Numbered from the stretch's first letter, positions 22,786-34,634 are shown. The stretch is 64,000 nt of DNA from Prostheceraeus crozeri (GCA_907163375.1 CAJQUW010015452.1:234182-298181); one strand, 5' to 3'. Program-made: numbers and translations. Notes: generated from the letters alone by a model not told the origin.

Positions 22786-23451
22786 TCAATGTCGTAAAAT
22801 TCCCATCTTTTGACTCAACGTTTCGTAAACAGTAAAAGAAACTGCCACCATTGGAAAGCATCTGATATAATTTAAGGACAAGCCTCGATACAGACCTTGT
22901 CGGTAACCGTACCTGTTGACCAAATTCACTAAGACATGTAACCAATGAGTGCATTTTACTGTTGGTGGAGTCGCCAACTGCATATTCCTTCGGACAACGT
23001 CCAAAGGGTAAGCAGCAGTTTGAGCCACCAAACCCGCGATGCTACCACATACTAAACGTCCTGGGATGTTGAGGACTTTTACTCTATTTTCATTCTGTTC
23101 TATGGACTGGGAAAACAGAGATGGACATTTGATTAAAAGCAACTTCTTCAAACGCTCGAATGTAAAGAAGGAGAGACCTGCGTAAGGAACCATTCCAAGC
23201 AAGGTTGGTTCCAATCCTCGATATAAAGCCTTATAACCGCCGCCACTGTGAATGATGCTCCTCATTGTACGTATAATTGCAGTACCCGCGCGCATTTTTT
23301 GTGTGTAGATCGACGATTGAAACGCAAGATTAGCACGAACAACGTCTAAAGGATAAGTACATGTAACGGCTGTCATGCCCGCCAATGCACCACATAAAAG
23401 CTTGTCGAAGTCCATTCGTATCCACTGGTCTATCTTGAAATGGAGAGAAAT
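22786..23451 (-). CDS. SLC25A16-like mitochondrial carrier, exon 4 (last)
   Basis: This exon carries the second and third carrier repeats. It follows a CATTTTCATTTCAG acceptor and encodes FDKLLCGALAGMTAVTCTYP, the signature PLDVVR of repeat 2, LYRGLEPTLLGMVPYAGLSF, a second PLDVVR in repeat 3, and GLYRGLSLNYIRC. It ends at TGA (22786-22788). The block is closer to vertebrate SLC25A16 (Graves disease carrier protein) than to SLC25A42. Joined to exons 1-3 it gives about 316 residues, near the usual 332 of the human protein, with all three PxDxxK/R motifs. Members sit in the inner mitochondrial membrane; the yeast relative Leu5 is linked to coenzyme A accumulation. Substrate here is inferred only. 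Confidence 0.95.
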   Translation of the reverse strand: MSLHFKIDQWIRMDFDKLLCGALAGMTAVTCTYPLDVVRANLAFQSSIYTQKMRAGTAIIRTMRSIIHSGGGYKALYRGLEPTLLGMVPYAGLSFFTFERLKKLLLIKCPSLFSQSIEQNENRVKVLNIPGRLVCGSIAGLVAQTAAYPLDVVRRNMQLATPPTVKCTHWLHVLVNLVNRYGYRQGLYRGLSLNYIRCFPMVAVSFTVYETLSQKMGILRH

Positions 23452-23576
23452 CTGAAATGAAAATGTATCAAGGATGAGCAAACGACAGCTACAACTTCTT
23501 AAAATGAAATAGGTCTACATTACAGAAAGAGATAATGAAGTGACCTAGTGATGTTGATATAATCAACAGAGAATGA

Positions 23577-26270
23577 ACGACATCCCGTGGGAATGAGTGG
23601 GAATTACAGACTAAAGAAGAGCTGGTGTTGGGTTTTGGTGATTTCAACGGCCATGTTGGATCGGAAATCGATGGGTTTGATGGTGTGCATGGAGGGAATG
23701 GTATCGGCGTGAGAAATCTAGAAGGGAAGCGATTACTAGAGTTTTGTGATGAAAAAGAGCTGTATGTGGCGAACACATGGCTCCGGAAGAAAGATGGGAG
23801 GAAGGTGACTTACAGTGCGGGAGGGAATGAGACTGAGATTGACTTTGTGATAATTGGACAGGAAAATCGAAAGCACCTTAAGGACGTGAAGACAATCCCT
23901 GGTGAATTGCAGCACAGATTGTTGATTGCTGACCTAGACAAAACAAGAGTAAAGAAGAGTGTGAAAATGAAGCGCTTTTCTAGAAGGAAAATCTGGAAGC
24001 TGGATGATAGTACAGCGAAGCTTCAATTCCAAGAAAGAGTACAGGACCTCGTTGATGTTGCAGCAGATGTCTGGAGTTCATTCAGGAATGGTGTGTTGCA
24101 GGCATGTGACGAAATTTGTGGAAGAAAGAAAGGAAGAACTGATCGAGGGGACACATTGTGGTGGAACGATGAAGTAAAAGCTGCCATAATCAAGAAAAAT
24201 GAAGCTTGCAAAGCACTTTGCATGGATGGTACAGAGGAAAACAAGATCAACTACAGAAGCAAGAAAAAGCAAGCGAAGAAGACTGTTGCCAGAGCCATGA
24301 AACAAGAGGCCATGCAGGAGATAGAAAAATTGAGCGAAAATCCTACCAACATCTTCAAACGTGTGAAACTCATGAAGCGGGAAGGAAGGGACGTCGAAGG
24401 CGGCCGATGTATGAGAGGAAAAGATGCACGACTGGGTTTCACAGAAAAGGAGAGAGGACAAACATGGAGGGAACACATGGAAGTGATTATGAATGAAGAG
24501 AATGATCGGGATCAAATGACTAACGCTGATAAGATAGAAGGGCCAGAGCAAAACGTGTCCAGAGATGAAGTGATTACTGCAATGAAATGTATGAAGTCAA
24601 GGAAAGCTCCTGGGTTGTCAGAAGTTTGCACTGAAATGATACATGCTAGTGGAGAAGTCGGAATTACTGTGATGACGGAACTTTATCAACGAGTCATAGA
24701 TGGGAAGGGAATGCCGGAGGAATGGAGAACGAGTGTAATGATGCCACTGTACAGAGGAAAGGGTGATGTTATGAACTGTGGATCATATAGAGGTGTTAAA
24801 CTTTTGGAACATGGCATGAAGATTATCGAGAGAGTTTTGGAGAAGAGAATTCGGGAAGTGGTCACTTTTGACAAGTCGCAGTGTGGTTTCATGCCTGGAA
24901 AGGGCACGACGGATGCCATTTTCATTTTGAAAAGAATGCAAGAGGAGTACCTTGACAAGGGAAAGAAGTTATTCATGTGTTTTGTGGATATGGAGAAGGC
25001 GTTTGACCGCGTCCCCAGGAGAGTTATGGAGTGGGCGATGAGGAAGAAAGGACAGAAGTAATGGTGAGAGGGGTAATGAGTTTGTACGATGAGGCGAAGA
25101 CACGAATCAGGGTTGGATCAGAATTGTCGAATGAATTTTGTGTGAAAGTTGGAATTCATCAAGGATCCGTCTTATCACCTGTGCTGTTCGCAATGGTAGT
25201 AGATGCATTAACCCAAAACGCAAGGGAAGGACCATTGTCTGAAATTGTGTACGCAGATGACATCGTTTTGACGAGTGATACAATGGAAGGTCTAAGAGAC
25301 AAGTTCGAAAAATGGAGAGAAGCGCTGGAAGCAAAGGGAATGAAGGTGAACGTCAGTAAAACGAAGGTAATGGTGAGTGGTTCGGAAGCGATAGACTGAA
25401 ATCTAAGAAAGATCCCTGTGGGTGTATGTGGGAAAAGGGTCATGGCGAATTCGGTGTTGTGCACAAAGTGCGGAAAGTGGATTCACGGGCGATGCACGAA
25501 GATGAAGAGAGTGACTCAAAACGGGGCGCGGAATTTCATTTGCGAGAGATGTGTTAAAGCGGTTAGAGACGATGTGGTGAAAATTGAGGAGCGGTGCGAA
25601 GGTATCGAGACAGTAGACGGATTCTGATACTTAAGGAGTAGAATGAATGCCAGGGGTGGATGCGAAGCAGCAGTTACAGCGAGAGCACGGCTTGGATGGA
25701 TGAAATTTCGAGAGATAGGAGAACTGCTACTTGGACGTAGATTCTCATTGAAAATGAAAGGGATGGTATATCGGAGTTGCGTAAGGCCAGTGATACTACA
25801 TCCGGTTATGAGACTTGGTGCTTACGAGAGGTTGAAATGAGTATTTTGAGGAGGACTGAGAGGGCGATGATCAGAGCAATGTGTGGGACGAAACTCATGG
25901 AGAGAAAGAATAGCAACATTTCGATGACAATGCTTGGGTTGAAAGAGGAAATCGGGCAGTTGGCGAAATCGAATGCAGTCTGCTGGTACGGTCACGTTTT
26001 GAGGAGGGAAGAAGGCGACATTCTCCAGAAGGCACTTAACTTTGAAGTTCAGGGACAGCGGAAACGGAGCCGGTCAAGGCGCATGTGGCGAAAACAAGTC
26101 GAGGAAGAGGTGAAGAAGATCGGTTTTAAAAAAGAAGATGCCCAGAACAGGACAAAATGGAGAGAAGGTGTGAGAAGGGTTTCTGTGCAATGAGGTACAT
26201 CCGGCCACCCTCGCTCGTCGGGGACAAAACCGGATTCAAACTGGTTTGATGATGATTATGATGATGATGA
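23577..26270 (+). mobile_element. 5'-truncated RTE-type LINE (endonuclease end, RT, C-terminus)
   Basis: It lies in carrier intron 3, antisense to the host. The frame opens at about 23577 inside the endonuclease: GFGDFNGHVG, TEIDFVIIG and HRLLIADLD are its last motifs. RT follows: SRKAPGLSEV, CFVDMEKAFDRVPR, GIHQGSVLSP and VYADDIVL. A PHD-like finger (LCTKCGKWIHGRC ... CERC, 25458-25550) and a C-terminal part (CWYGHVLRREE, KWREGVRRV, stop 26191-26193) come next. It ends in a TGATGATGAT-type tail. Breaks: a frame change at about 25043-25060, TGA at 25397-25399 and 25625-25627, and a frame change at about 25780-25815. The layout fits RTE/RTEX-like elements. Confidence 0.9.
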
Positions 26271-27135
26271 TAGCCGCCTAATTCATTCTGAGAAAATCAA
26301 ATGCTAATAATTTACACAATGCATTTCGTCCATTGACTATGAAGTCTAAAATCATTTGCTTTAGGCAGTAATCATTCTAAATCTGAACAAAATTGAAAGC
26401 ATGCGAACCCATCATCTATCAGAATAAGAGATTGAGTAATAAAATAAATAAGTAATAAGTTGAGCAATGACCATTGACATATTAAAAGAAACAAGTGAGA
26501 GACTTGAAAGCTGCAAAAAAAATTGCAAAATATTTTTGCGAGTGCAGGTCGGGATTCACGTGCAAAATGACGATAGACTCAAGAGTTCCTAATGACTGTC
26601 TATTGTTGATGATGCACTTGGTGTTCAAATGGTTGTTAGCAAATTGCCTCTCATTATTGCAGACATCAAATGTCGCGCTGGTGATCCTGCCTGTCGAAGA
26701 CCTTGGCTGACACTTTAAAGGGTTGGATAGTCACTCGGGTGTTCTGTAGCTCTCTCATTCTACCGTTTCAACAGCGTAGCTGCTTCCACAGGCGCAGTGA
26801 TTTTGATACATAACATTTGATTTGGAGAAGAGCGGTAATTTGTCCTTCAGAGAGCGTATCAGAATCCTTCTTGTCGTGAAAATGACTGTCGAACGGACAC
26901 TAGGAAAGCCGGGCCGCATCCAACTTCAAAAGCAACTAATAATTAAAATTCTTCTTTGCAGTATTTACACGAATGGTAATTATTCATTTTCACCTCTTGA
27001 AATAATTGAATTCATTATCAAATCACATCACATCTAAAATCCTAAACTAAAATATTTTCTTCTAAATTTTATCAGAAGCCTGACCTTATTTAAATATTCA
27101 GAAAAACAGAGGATGCAAGGAGTTTATAGAAAAGC
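26271..27135. other. Carrier intron 3, nothing recognised
   Basis: AT-rich unique DNA between two mobile-element fragments. No open frame or repeat that I can name. Confidence 0.4.
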
Positions 27136-27481
27136 TCATAGAAAATTCATTGAAGTCTTTAAAATTGATGAGCTGCAGACGACCGCAAGGTCATTTGTTA
27201 AGTTCGATGCTGCGATACGCAGAGTGCTTTCCAAATTTTTGTCTACAATTCTTGTACGATTGAACAGCTGATAGGGAACAACTGCTCGCGTGTGCACGTA
27301 GCTCCAAGCAGCGAAAATCCAAGATGGCATGTTCAACAAAGCCTGGGAATTTCTCTCGAGGAAGATGAATTTTGTAGAAATCCAATGCTGCTTATAGATT
27401 TCAATACTTGTAATAAATAATGCTTGGGCCGCACGAGAAGGCATTGCGAGCCGTATTCGGCCCGCGGGTTGGCCGCTCCTG
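27136..27481 (-). mobile_element. hAT transposon fragment (one terminus and C-terminal transposase)
   Basis: Read on the minus strand from 27480, the sequence begins CAGGAGCGGCCAACCCGCGG, a typical hAT terminal repeat. Further along, a frame at 27136-27444 ends in NLESTLRIAASNL, the conserved C-terminal motif of hAT transposases of the ZBED/GTF2IRD2 type. The motif sits only about 250 bp from the 5' terminus, so nearly all of the transposase has been deleted. I did not find the other terminus. Confidence 0.65.
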
Positions 27482-27739
27482 TACTAAAACGTGTCACTTA
27501 TTCGGCATGTATGAATCATGAAGGCATTCGTGGGAAGACATAGCGAATACGTGATTGTAATTGGCAATTTACAAGCCACATCAAACTTCGCGGTCAAATT
27601 TCTTACAAGGTGGCAGTGGTGTACTACGAAGTTTCTTACAAGGTTCTATTGAGGGTGGCAGTGTATTTTTTTAACCATGTGTCAGGGTGGTGGTCTATTG
27701 GAGTTGGCATTCTAGTAGAGGCTTTATCACACGAAAAAA

Positions 27740-28206
27740 ATTGACTTGAAAAAGGTTGAAAGTGAATTGTAATACCTGTAATGTTATCTGGCGAGCCTAC
27801 AACGGCCTCGTAATGTGTCATTTGAATTTTTGCTGGCCAGTGATATGTGATTTGCCTATGAAATACTTCGCTAAGATCGAACGAATTGATCGCCTTGCCG
27901 CCAGATGGGCCAATATCAAAAATGTTCTTCCTCTGAGGAATAGACTGGACGAATCGTGCATCAAACTGATAACGAAAGTTTCCAAGAATATTGAAGTACA
28001 CCCTCTCAGCGAATTCTTTGAAATTCGCTCTGAAACCTGTAACACCAGACATTCTAGAGCTTTACTTCCTTTACGTCGTAAATCAAGATTGTACAGTCAG
28101 TCATTTGTAAGATTTTCACCATTTTCTTGAATTGTTGCGAGTTTTGTTTTTTGTCAAATACCGCTATGTAGTATTTGAAATATAGCATTATTATTATTAT
28201 TATTAT
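27740..28206 (+). mobile_element. LINE fragment (RT C-terminus) with ATT tail
   Basis: The open frame to 28130 contains ICDLPMKYFAKIERIDRLAA, LPLRNRLDESC and LLPLRRKSRLYSQSF. This is the C-terminal region after the reverse transcriptase in CR1/jockey-like LINEs. It ends with a stop, about 65 bp of untranslated sequence and an ATT microsatellite (about 28186-28206), as expected for a LINE 3' end. Everything upstream of the C-terminus is missing. Confidence 0.75.
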
Positions 28207-28317
28207 TGAATATTGATTCATTATTTTAAACATAAGTTAATGCATTTAAGATATCGGTGGCATTAATAATAGAATGAAATGAGATAACCGATAGATCAAA
28301 TTGCCATGCAAAAGATG

Positions 28318-28395
28318 TGCGGCTGGCAGGATTCGAACCTAGGACCCAGTTTAACTAGACCTGTGCTATGCTAACTGAGCTACAACTGCTTAAAG
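28318..28395 (-). mobile_element. tRNA-related SINE fragment
   Basis: The minus strand reads GTAGCTCAGTTAGCATAGCA (A-box-like), then about 35 bases later GGTTCGAATCC (B-box). The sequence flanking the two boxes does not pair as an acceptor stem (GTTG... against ...CAGCC), so a functional tRNA is unlikely. It probably belongs to a SINE head. Confidence 0.55.
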
Positions 28396-28820
28396 GCGAC
28401 TTTGTCAATAGGCAGGATCAGACCCTCACCACCAAACATCAATTGTCATAGAAATCATATAATCAGTGAATAGATATCTCGTCGACATGAAGACAAGTAG
28501 CAGGGATCGATTGTCCACCAAAGCGTCTAAAGCCATGTAGTAAATGTTGCCATGTAAGATAATGAATGATGTAACAAATGCCAGATTTATTGAAGCCTGA
28601 AAGCAATCAGTGTGATAATAAGTCGAACATATTTTGTGCAAGCATATATGCCTCCTGCGTTCGCATGCTGCTCGCCTCCAATTATTTGCGATAAAATGTC
28701 AATCTTTAATTTTATTAAGTTAGGTATGTTCGTGATCGATCGCTTTCGGATGATTTCAATTCAATTGACATACAATTTTGATAAAGTCTTCAGCTGTCCA
28801 GTCTGACCAAACTGCTAGGT

Positions 28821-29000
28821 GGTAGGACAGCTCAGTTGGTTAAGGGCCGAGCTTCGGCACGGAGGTGCAGAAGGTCCAGGGTTCGAGTCTGTCCGGAGGT
28901 GCCTTGGGTGGGGCAGGAATGCGAAAAAAATTGCAATGCAATTCATCATTTTGATGACCCATGGGTACATGTGATGACGCGTCTTTGCTTTGTTTAGATG
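28821..29000 (+). mobile_element. tRNA-derived SINE
   Basis: GGACAGCTCAGTTGGTTAAG and GGGTTCGAGTCTGTCC give A- and B-box-like elements. The outer GGACAG and CTGTCC can pair. A non-tRNA body with GCCTTGGGTGGGGCAGGAAT follows. A related B-box segment (GGTGCAGTAGGTCCTGGGTT) occurs at 45570-45590. The multicopy head with added body indicates a SINE. Confidence 0.65.
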
Positions 29001-29669
29001 AGCCGAAATATTGAATTGTTTGATAATACTTTTGACTTGGCTTAACTTTCCCAAACTTTTTAACTGAATACGCTTTAGTGCGCAAAGATTGGTGAAACTT
29101 CAATCATTGATCAAGTCATGGAGTAGCCTACTCATTATGAACCAACCGGATGGATTCGATCAACTTGTTCTCGCAATTCACAAATCTAAGCCATCAATTG
29201 CTACTATCAATGTCCTAATTCAGTAGCAGAGAAAATAGCGCAGTTCAAAGTAGGCTGCAAAATAACACTAGAATGAAAAATCGTTTGGGTTGGAGATTCG
29301 CAGCAATTATGAAGAGCGACTTGAACCCGACTAGTCCACTTTCAATTCAAATTTGAACCCTGATATTTGACATCAATTCAATACTTTAAACCGATAAGAA
29401 ATCACCAACATCTGATGTGGTTCTAGCAAAGATGCCTCTCTCTTTACCCTCTTGAGCTCACACTTCCCTACAATTGCGATTTACAAAAATGTCGAGATTT
29501 CCCTCTACCATCTCGGCCATCTCTACCTACCAATCTATCCCGCTGACTCTCCCTGTCGAATTTGCGAGGTTTAAGACGATATATTCGGCTGTGCTCAGTT
29601 GAAGGGATTGGGCAAGGATCACTAAACACGGTGTTGACCTTGTCAGACTTTTCTGAGGCGCTGTTATGC
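29001..29669. other. Carrier intron 3, nothing recognised
   Basis: Unique sequence between two SINEs; the segment 29540-29660 may be a 3' extension of the SINE at 29670. No genes seen. Confidence 0.3.
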
Positions 29670-29777
29670 TTTCAGTTCGGATGCTTTTCCTGCCGACTTC
29701 CAATGACACTTTCGGAGCTCGACCTCTTGACCAAACGATTTCTCGGCCGAGCAATTGACCACTGTGCCACGGAGACC
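29670..29777 (-). mobile_element. tRNA-derived SINE, copy 2
   Basis: This is a second copy of the family seen at 12436-12545. On the minus strand it has GGTCTCCGTGGCACAGTGGT, GGTCGAGCTCCGAAAGTGTC and GCATCCGAAC. It differs from copy 1 at many positions, so the two insertions are not recent duplicates. Confidence 0.7.
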
Positions 29778-31270
29778 ATCGTAGCCTTCATATTTAAGAC
29801 AGTTGTCAGCATCACCAAACCATAATTATTATCTACCGGTATTATCACCGCTACGCGCTCAGTCTGGAGCTATAAGCATACTCCAGCAGAATATGCAACA
29901 CATCCTTTATTCCAGCCGATAGTTGTTCTTTCGACAGATCAGAATTGATCAAATCAACGCGCTTCTGAGTATGCTATATGCTGCAGACCTTAATATATTA
30001 TCGATGTGTTCAGACCTGTCATCATTTATGTTCAGTGAAAACTCAGGCGTTGGCAAGATGTCTGAGATGGCCTCCCAAGGGATGAGGAAAGCTAACAAAA
30101 GTGGGAATCGTCCTTTTTACAGTTTTGTACAGTTCATAAACTCGTAATTAAAACCAAGCAAAGTTGTTGAGTCTTCACCTCACTTCCGCCTTCCTTGCTA
30201 CCGATTTCAACTCATTCTGATCATGTCCTGCATTCTTATCCTCCTCGAAAAAATTATTTTTGTCACTGTCTTTTTGAGTTCTATCTCCTTCCTGAGTTCT
30301 CTCAATCTCCTTTTTTCACCAGCTTGGTCCTACATCGTCCATATCCAGTTCGTTGTCTTCACGCACTTGTACTTCTTCATCTCCTTTTGGTGTTTGCTCT
30401 TTCATCTTTTGTCACCGCTCCTCCCAGGTACAAACATTTCTAGCTGCTGTAGATTCAGTCGTACTCGCACGTCCAGTTATTTCTCTAATTTGTCGAACTC
30501 CTATCGAATTAAAATTAACTTATTTAAGTCCTGCTGTTAACAGTTCCTTATCTGACAACAAGTGAGAAAATGAAAATACATACAGCAAACGTGTTGTTGC
30601 AGTCTGCTAGAGCACCTTCACAACCAACTTAACGTGTAGGAGAAGATACAACCTCCTCCAGTGAATGTGTGTTTTTGTGGTGTCATTACAAGTCATGTGA
30701 GATTAAAAGACGATTCACAATGCTAGCTTCTGCAAATGCACCTTCAATGATGCTGAGCTTATGCTTCAGTATAATTGTTTCTGCTGATAACTGATTTCAG
30801 ATGTACGCAACTTTAACAATTATCAACCTCCGTTCACAATATCACGCAACCGGGTAGTCAGACGAAAATCTATTGTGACTGATGATCCATACAGATGTCA
30901 TATTTAGCAATTCTGGATAATGACTTACGTGACCGGAGTTGATACATGAGAGGTAATCGATGAAGAATTAACGAACACGATGGAATCAAATTTTACTAAT
31001 ACCACAATTGACATGGGACGCGATATTTTTTCACAAAACTCTAACACATCACAGAAAAATTATCTCTATGGGAATCTCATGAGGACTATTTTCTGCAATA
31101 GTACTAAACATGCTAGTAGAGCACACAAATTATACATGCTTTCATAGTAAATGAAATATATTAAGAAATATCATTTATAATTTGAAACACATTAGGTGCG
31201 GAGCTTTTCTTCCATGTGCCCGAGTTGTTATTTATCCCACTCTCATTCGTTTTGTACTGAGTGTCTAGCA
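29778..31270. other. Carrier intron 3, pyrimidine-rich patch
   Basis: Positions 30180-30530 are rich in C and T on the plus strand and give overlapping open frames in three phases, a composition effect. I see no other feature. Confidence 0.35.
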
Positions 31271-31274
31271 AAAA

Positions 31275-31360
31275 TGCAGAATGCAAGGTTTGTTTGAACC
31301 AAGATCTCCCCGGACGCAGAGCGAATACTCTGCCACAAGGTCACAACGCCGGATAGTAGT
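31275..31360 (-). mobile_element. Possible tRNA-related SINE remnant
   Basis: The minus strand has CTTGTGGCAGAGTATTCGCT and, about 25 bases on, GATCTTGGTTCAAAC, weakly matching A and B boxes. No second copy was seen and the spacing is short, so this is tentative. Confidence 0.35.
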
Positions 31361-32294
31361 CCCCCATCTCCTTATTGTAAGCATATAAGTTTCTTGATAA
31401 GAATATTAAGGCCTGATATACATTTAATATGCTCAACATTTCCATTAATGAAACTATCCCGGTAACAATTACACTCTCATGTAGCAGCCTACAATACTGA
31501 TGTGGATTTACTAATACTTCATAACGTCATTAGTCAAATGGTTTGAATCGATTGACGCATGCTTATTAAAAGATTGATAGAAGAAACAGTAAATGCCAAC
31601 AGCTTCATTTGATATAATATGGTTGACAAATACCTAAAGAATAAAAATTGGGAAATAAGAGCATTATTTCCGCGAACAACTTAATGAACAATTAGCTATG
31701 AAAACACACACAATAAATGCACAGCAAGCTACCCATGTTTTTAAGGTTTCTACAGCATTGAGTATAATGGAAAGCATTTTCTACTCCCCATTAAATCCAT
31801 ATAATTATCTTTAAACAATAAACCTTAATATTGCAAGGATGTTCTTTCAACAGTGTCACAACTCAGCAAACTCCAGCTTGTGTAATTTATAGGCATAGTT
31901 GATATGTAACTGTCGAGGCCAATGATTATACTGTATTTAGATGTTTCCTCTCGCCATGACGCACCGCTTTTGATAGTTATTCACTTGCATTTCGCAATCG
32001 TACCACAGAAATCTGACATGTTGACGGCATTTCTGGATTCTACAGTGATCAGTGTTAAGACAATGTGCACGCCAATATTAAACGTGATTCTCCGTGTTTA
32101 GGCAATTAAATTACTCTATATGTAATACACACACGCCGCAAAATAGTCTTTCTTTGACATTGAAATAAAACAATACTGAGACGAGTTAATCGTGTATCTA
32201 GTTTCATCATTTGATACATCAGAATTTGATTGTTCAAATCAAATTAAATAATTCTGCAGATGCTTTTGGATGCATATATGCACATATAACTCAC

Positions 32295-32428
32295 ATTCTT
32301 CAGTATATCATATGATAGAAATTGAATCCCAGAATAAGGAAATATTCTAACCATCTGCGCACCATTTCCTCTGTACCATCCGACGAAACCTTCGCGAATT
32401 CTGATCGTTTTGAGAACAACAGCAGGTC
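32295..32428 (-). CDS. SLC25A16-like carrier, exon 3
   Basis: The 134-bp exon lies between the acceptor GTTGCGATTTCAG and the donor GTGAGT. It encodes VLKTIRIREGFVGWYRGNGA followed by QMVRIFPYSGIQFLSY and DILKN. This is the end of carrier repeat 1 ('EGFxGLYRGNGAxMxRIFPYxAIQF' in relatives). Entry phase is 1 (an A carried over from exon 2 makes AGA); exit phase is 0, joining exon 4. Confidence 0.95.
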
Positions 32429-33771
32429 CTGAAATCGCAACATAATACGAGTAAATTTAAAGTCATCGTACGTGATAATAAAAAACAAAATCCTTAATTA
32501 TTTGAAGAAGACAGATTCGTGTTGGACAAAGTTGAGTTTCATAAATTCATAGAAGCAATTACTTTTTGCCATTGGCTAGATGGAATTCCCGGAGCAGCAT
32601 GAACCTATATAGAATTATTACATCATAATGTGTGCACAAGTTTGAAATGATTGCGGCAACTATGAGACGTCCTTTGTGCATGATGACAAAGGAGCGAACA
32701 TCTAGCCGACGGAGTTCCCTCATACAGAACTGAGAAGTTGCATGGTCTTTCTATGCCAACATTCGCATTGTCAGCTGTTATTGTAGGGAGTGTGACGTTG
32801 TTGGCGGTAGGCTATGATGTTGTCATCCATGGCTGTCAATGTCGATTTTTCTCAGAAAGTCTTTTAACTATATAATATCGTCGACTCGGCCTTATAAATG
32901 AATTTAAAAAAACATGTCTCTTCAATTTTACAAATAAAAAAGCATTATTCTTTAGTCTCGTGTGATTTCAGCATTTTTGTGTCACTTTGTTCATTTTAAC
33001 AATCTATTAAATGTGTCGGCAACCTTATAGCTAATTTGGTGTTTGAAATAAAGCACCTGTAATGTCGATTAGCATGTCATTCAGAGGTTTAATAAGCAGC
33101 ATGTTTTCATCATCTTAATATTTGCATAAGAAATATATAGTAGAAATTATATATACAACAGAAAAACATGTCGAAAACTCGGTTTGAAAAGCATGTTTAA
33201 AAGGAGGGTTTTGCCGAGCTTACATGTAGAACATAGTCTAAAACTCGTGTTCAGAAGCGTGGTTTAAAGTCATCTTGAAGCAATCTGCTAAGTACATCTT
33301 AAACCATTTGCAAAACCTGGTTTTGAAGAGGCTATATGGCCAATCATTGTTTTAAATAATAGACTGCGTTTGACATTTAAGTCCATATGACGTAACAGCT
33401 GTTCGTCTGACATTAGAAATCTAACATTATTTAGTAAAATACAACCTGCGATAGTTGTGTCAAAAGCTTTGTGTGTACATTAGGTACCGAACATTATTGC
33501 ACTAATGTACAATTAGCGACAATCAAATTAATTTAAATACCATAAAGGCACAACTAGAAGCTGAGAATGTGCAATGATAACCAATATGCATTGGCTTGGA
33601 TAAGAAGATCTTAAATCAAAATTGGTCGAAACTTTCAAAGTTCATGTTTGAGAAACAAAAAAGAAATAGCAATTTTAAAACACGCCGTTCTACAATCCTA
33701 CCTACGACTGTCTCTGTTAGTACACTGACGCTGTCATAGCGCTTCGAGTACCAATCGCGTACTTTAGATGG
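32429..33771. other. Carrier intron 2, nothing recognised
   Basis: AT-rich unique DNA. Around 33170-33310 there are several loosely repeated phrases of the type AAAACTCG-TTTGAAAAGC, but no clear repeat unit. Confidence 0.35.
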
Positions 33772-33895
33772 CAAAGCATCTTGCTGCAAATAGTGAGCCT
33801 GGGTTATTCATTGTAATTTGAGGCGGAATCCCAGTAAGGCTGATAGTAGCCAAGAAAACCAAAACGTCGTTTTTCTAATTAAAAGCGCTTAGATC

Positions 33896-33924
33896 TTTCG
33901 ACCGGCACTGCCGGCCATCATCAG
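33896..33924 (-). ncRNA. Hammerhead-ribozyme-like core, left arm
   Basis: On the minus strand CTGATGA is followed by a stem GGCCGGC-AGT-GCCGGTC (seven pairs including one G-U) and then GAAA. These are the invariant hammerhead core strands flanking stem II. Penelope-like elements are known to carry hammerhead ribozymes in their terminal regions. I could not place stems I and III or a cleavage site with confidence, so activity is not shown. Confidence 0.55.
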
Positions 33925-34106
33925 AGGAACTGACTGTAGAACCAGCCACAGATGACAGTTCACATTACACAATTAGATTCTATGACTCCGCTGCTGTGAA
34001 AAACATAAGACACAAAGATAAAAATGCCTAAGTAAGAACACTACTGATTACAAGTGAAAAGTAACACCATAAAATACGAAAATTAGGTGAAAGAAGAAAA
34101 GTCAAG

Positions 34107-34520
34107 TCAACACAAGCAGTGCCAAGATTCACTGAGGGCATGCTTCACTTTGTTCTGCGAATCCATCTTCTTGGTCCAGAACGCCTCCTTTACCACTCGC
34201 TTACTCCAAACACTCTCTCTGTCTAGCACTTCAGCTTTCTCCACGTTGATTCGATGACCAGTCAACGCCACATGCTTAGCCAGCTCGGACCGGTCCACGT
34301 CGAGTTTTCGTATCGCGCGAGCATGCTCCTTGCCTCTCACCTCCTTGGTTCTGGCTGTTTCACCCACATAACTCCACGAGCATCCGTCCTGGCATGTGAT
34401 CCCATACACTACGCCCAACTGAGTAGCCGGGGCAGGTCTCTTCCTCACCAGCAGGGATCGAAGTGTTGTCCTAGGCTTCATCGACACCTCGACATTCACC
34501 TCTCGAAGGACAGAGGCCAA
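34107..34520 (-). CDS. Penelope-like GIY-YIG endonuclease, left arm
   Basis: The frame of 138 codons includes VVYGITCQDGCSWSYVGET, the GIY...YVG core of a GIY-YIG nuclease. RTKEVRGKEHARAIR (with the usual Arg and His) and VALTGHRINVEKAEVLDRES follow. It extends about 30 residues further upstream than the matching part of the right arm because it runs into the spacer. In Penelope-like elements this domain nicks target DNA to prime reverse transcription. Only the C-terminus survives. Confidence 0.85.
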   Translation of the reverse strand: MASVLREVNVEVSMKPRTTLRSLLVRKRPAPATQLGVVYGITCQDGCSWSYVGETARTKEVRGKEHARAIRKLDVDRSELAKHVALTGHRINVEKAEVLDRESVWSKRVVKEAFWTKKMDSQNKVKHALSESWHCLC

Positions 34521-34634
34521 CTTGCTTGAATCCTTTCCGACGTAAGGGATTGAGCATCGTATCCTATCTTCTTCCTCAGCATCATCTCATTCCTCCTTCG
34601 TCCGGGGTGCCAGGACGGATGCTCGTGGAGTTAT

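Noticed and set aside
28318-28395. A functional tRNA gene
   Set aside because: A- and B-box-like words are present, but the acceptor stem does not pair and the arms are irregular, so a SINE head is more likely.
30180-30565. Overlapping open frames in three phases as genes
   Set aside because: The stretch is strongly pyrimidine-rich, which removes stops in several frames at once; there are no motifs or splice sites.
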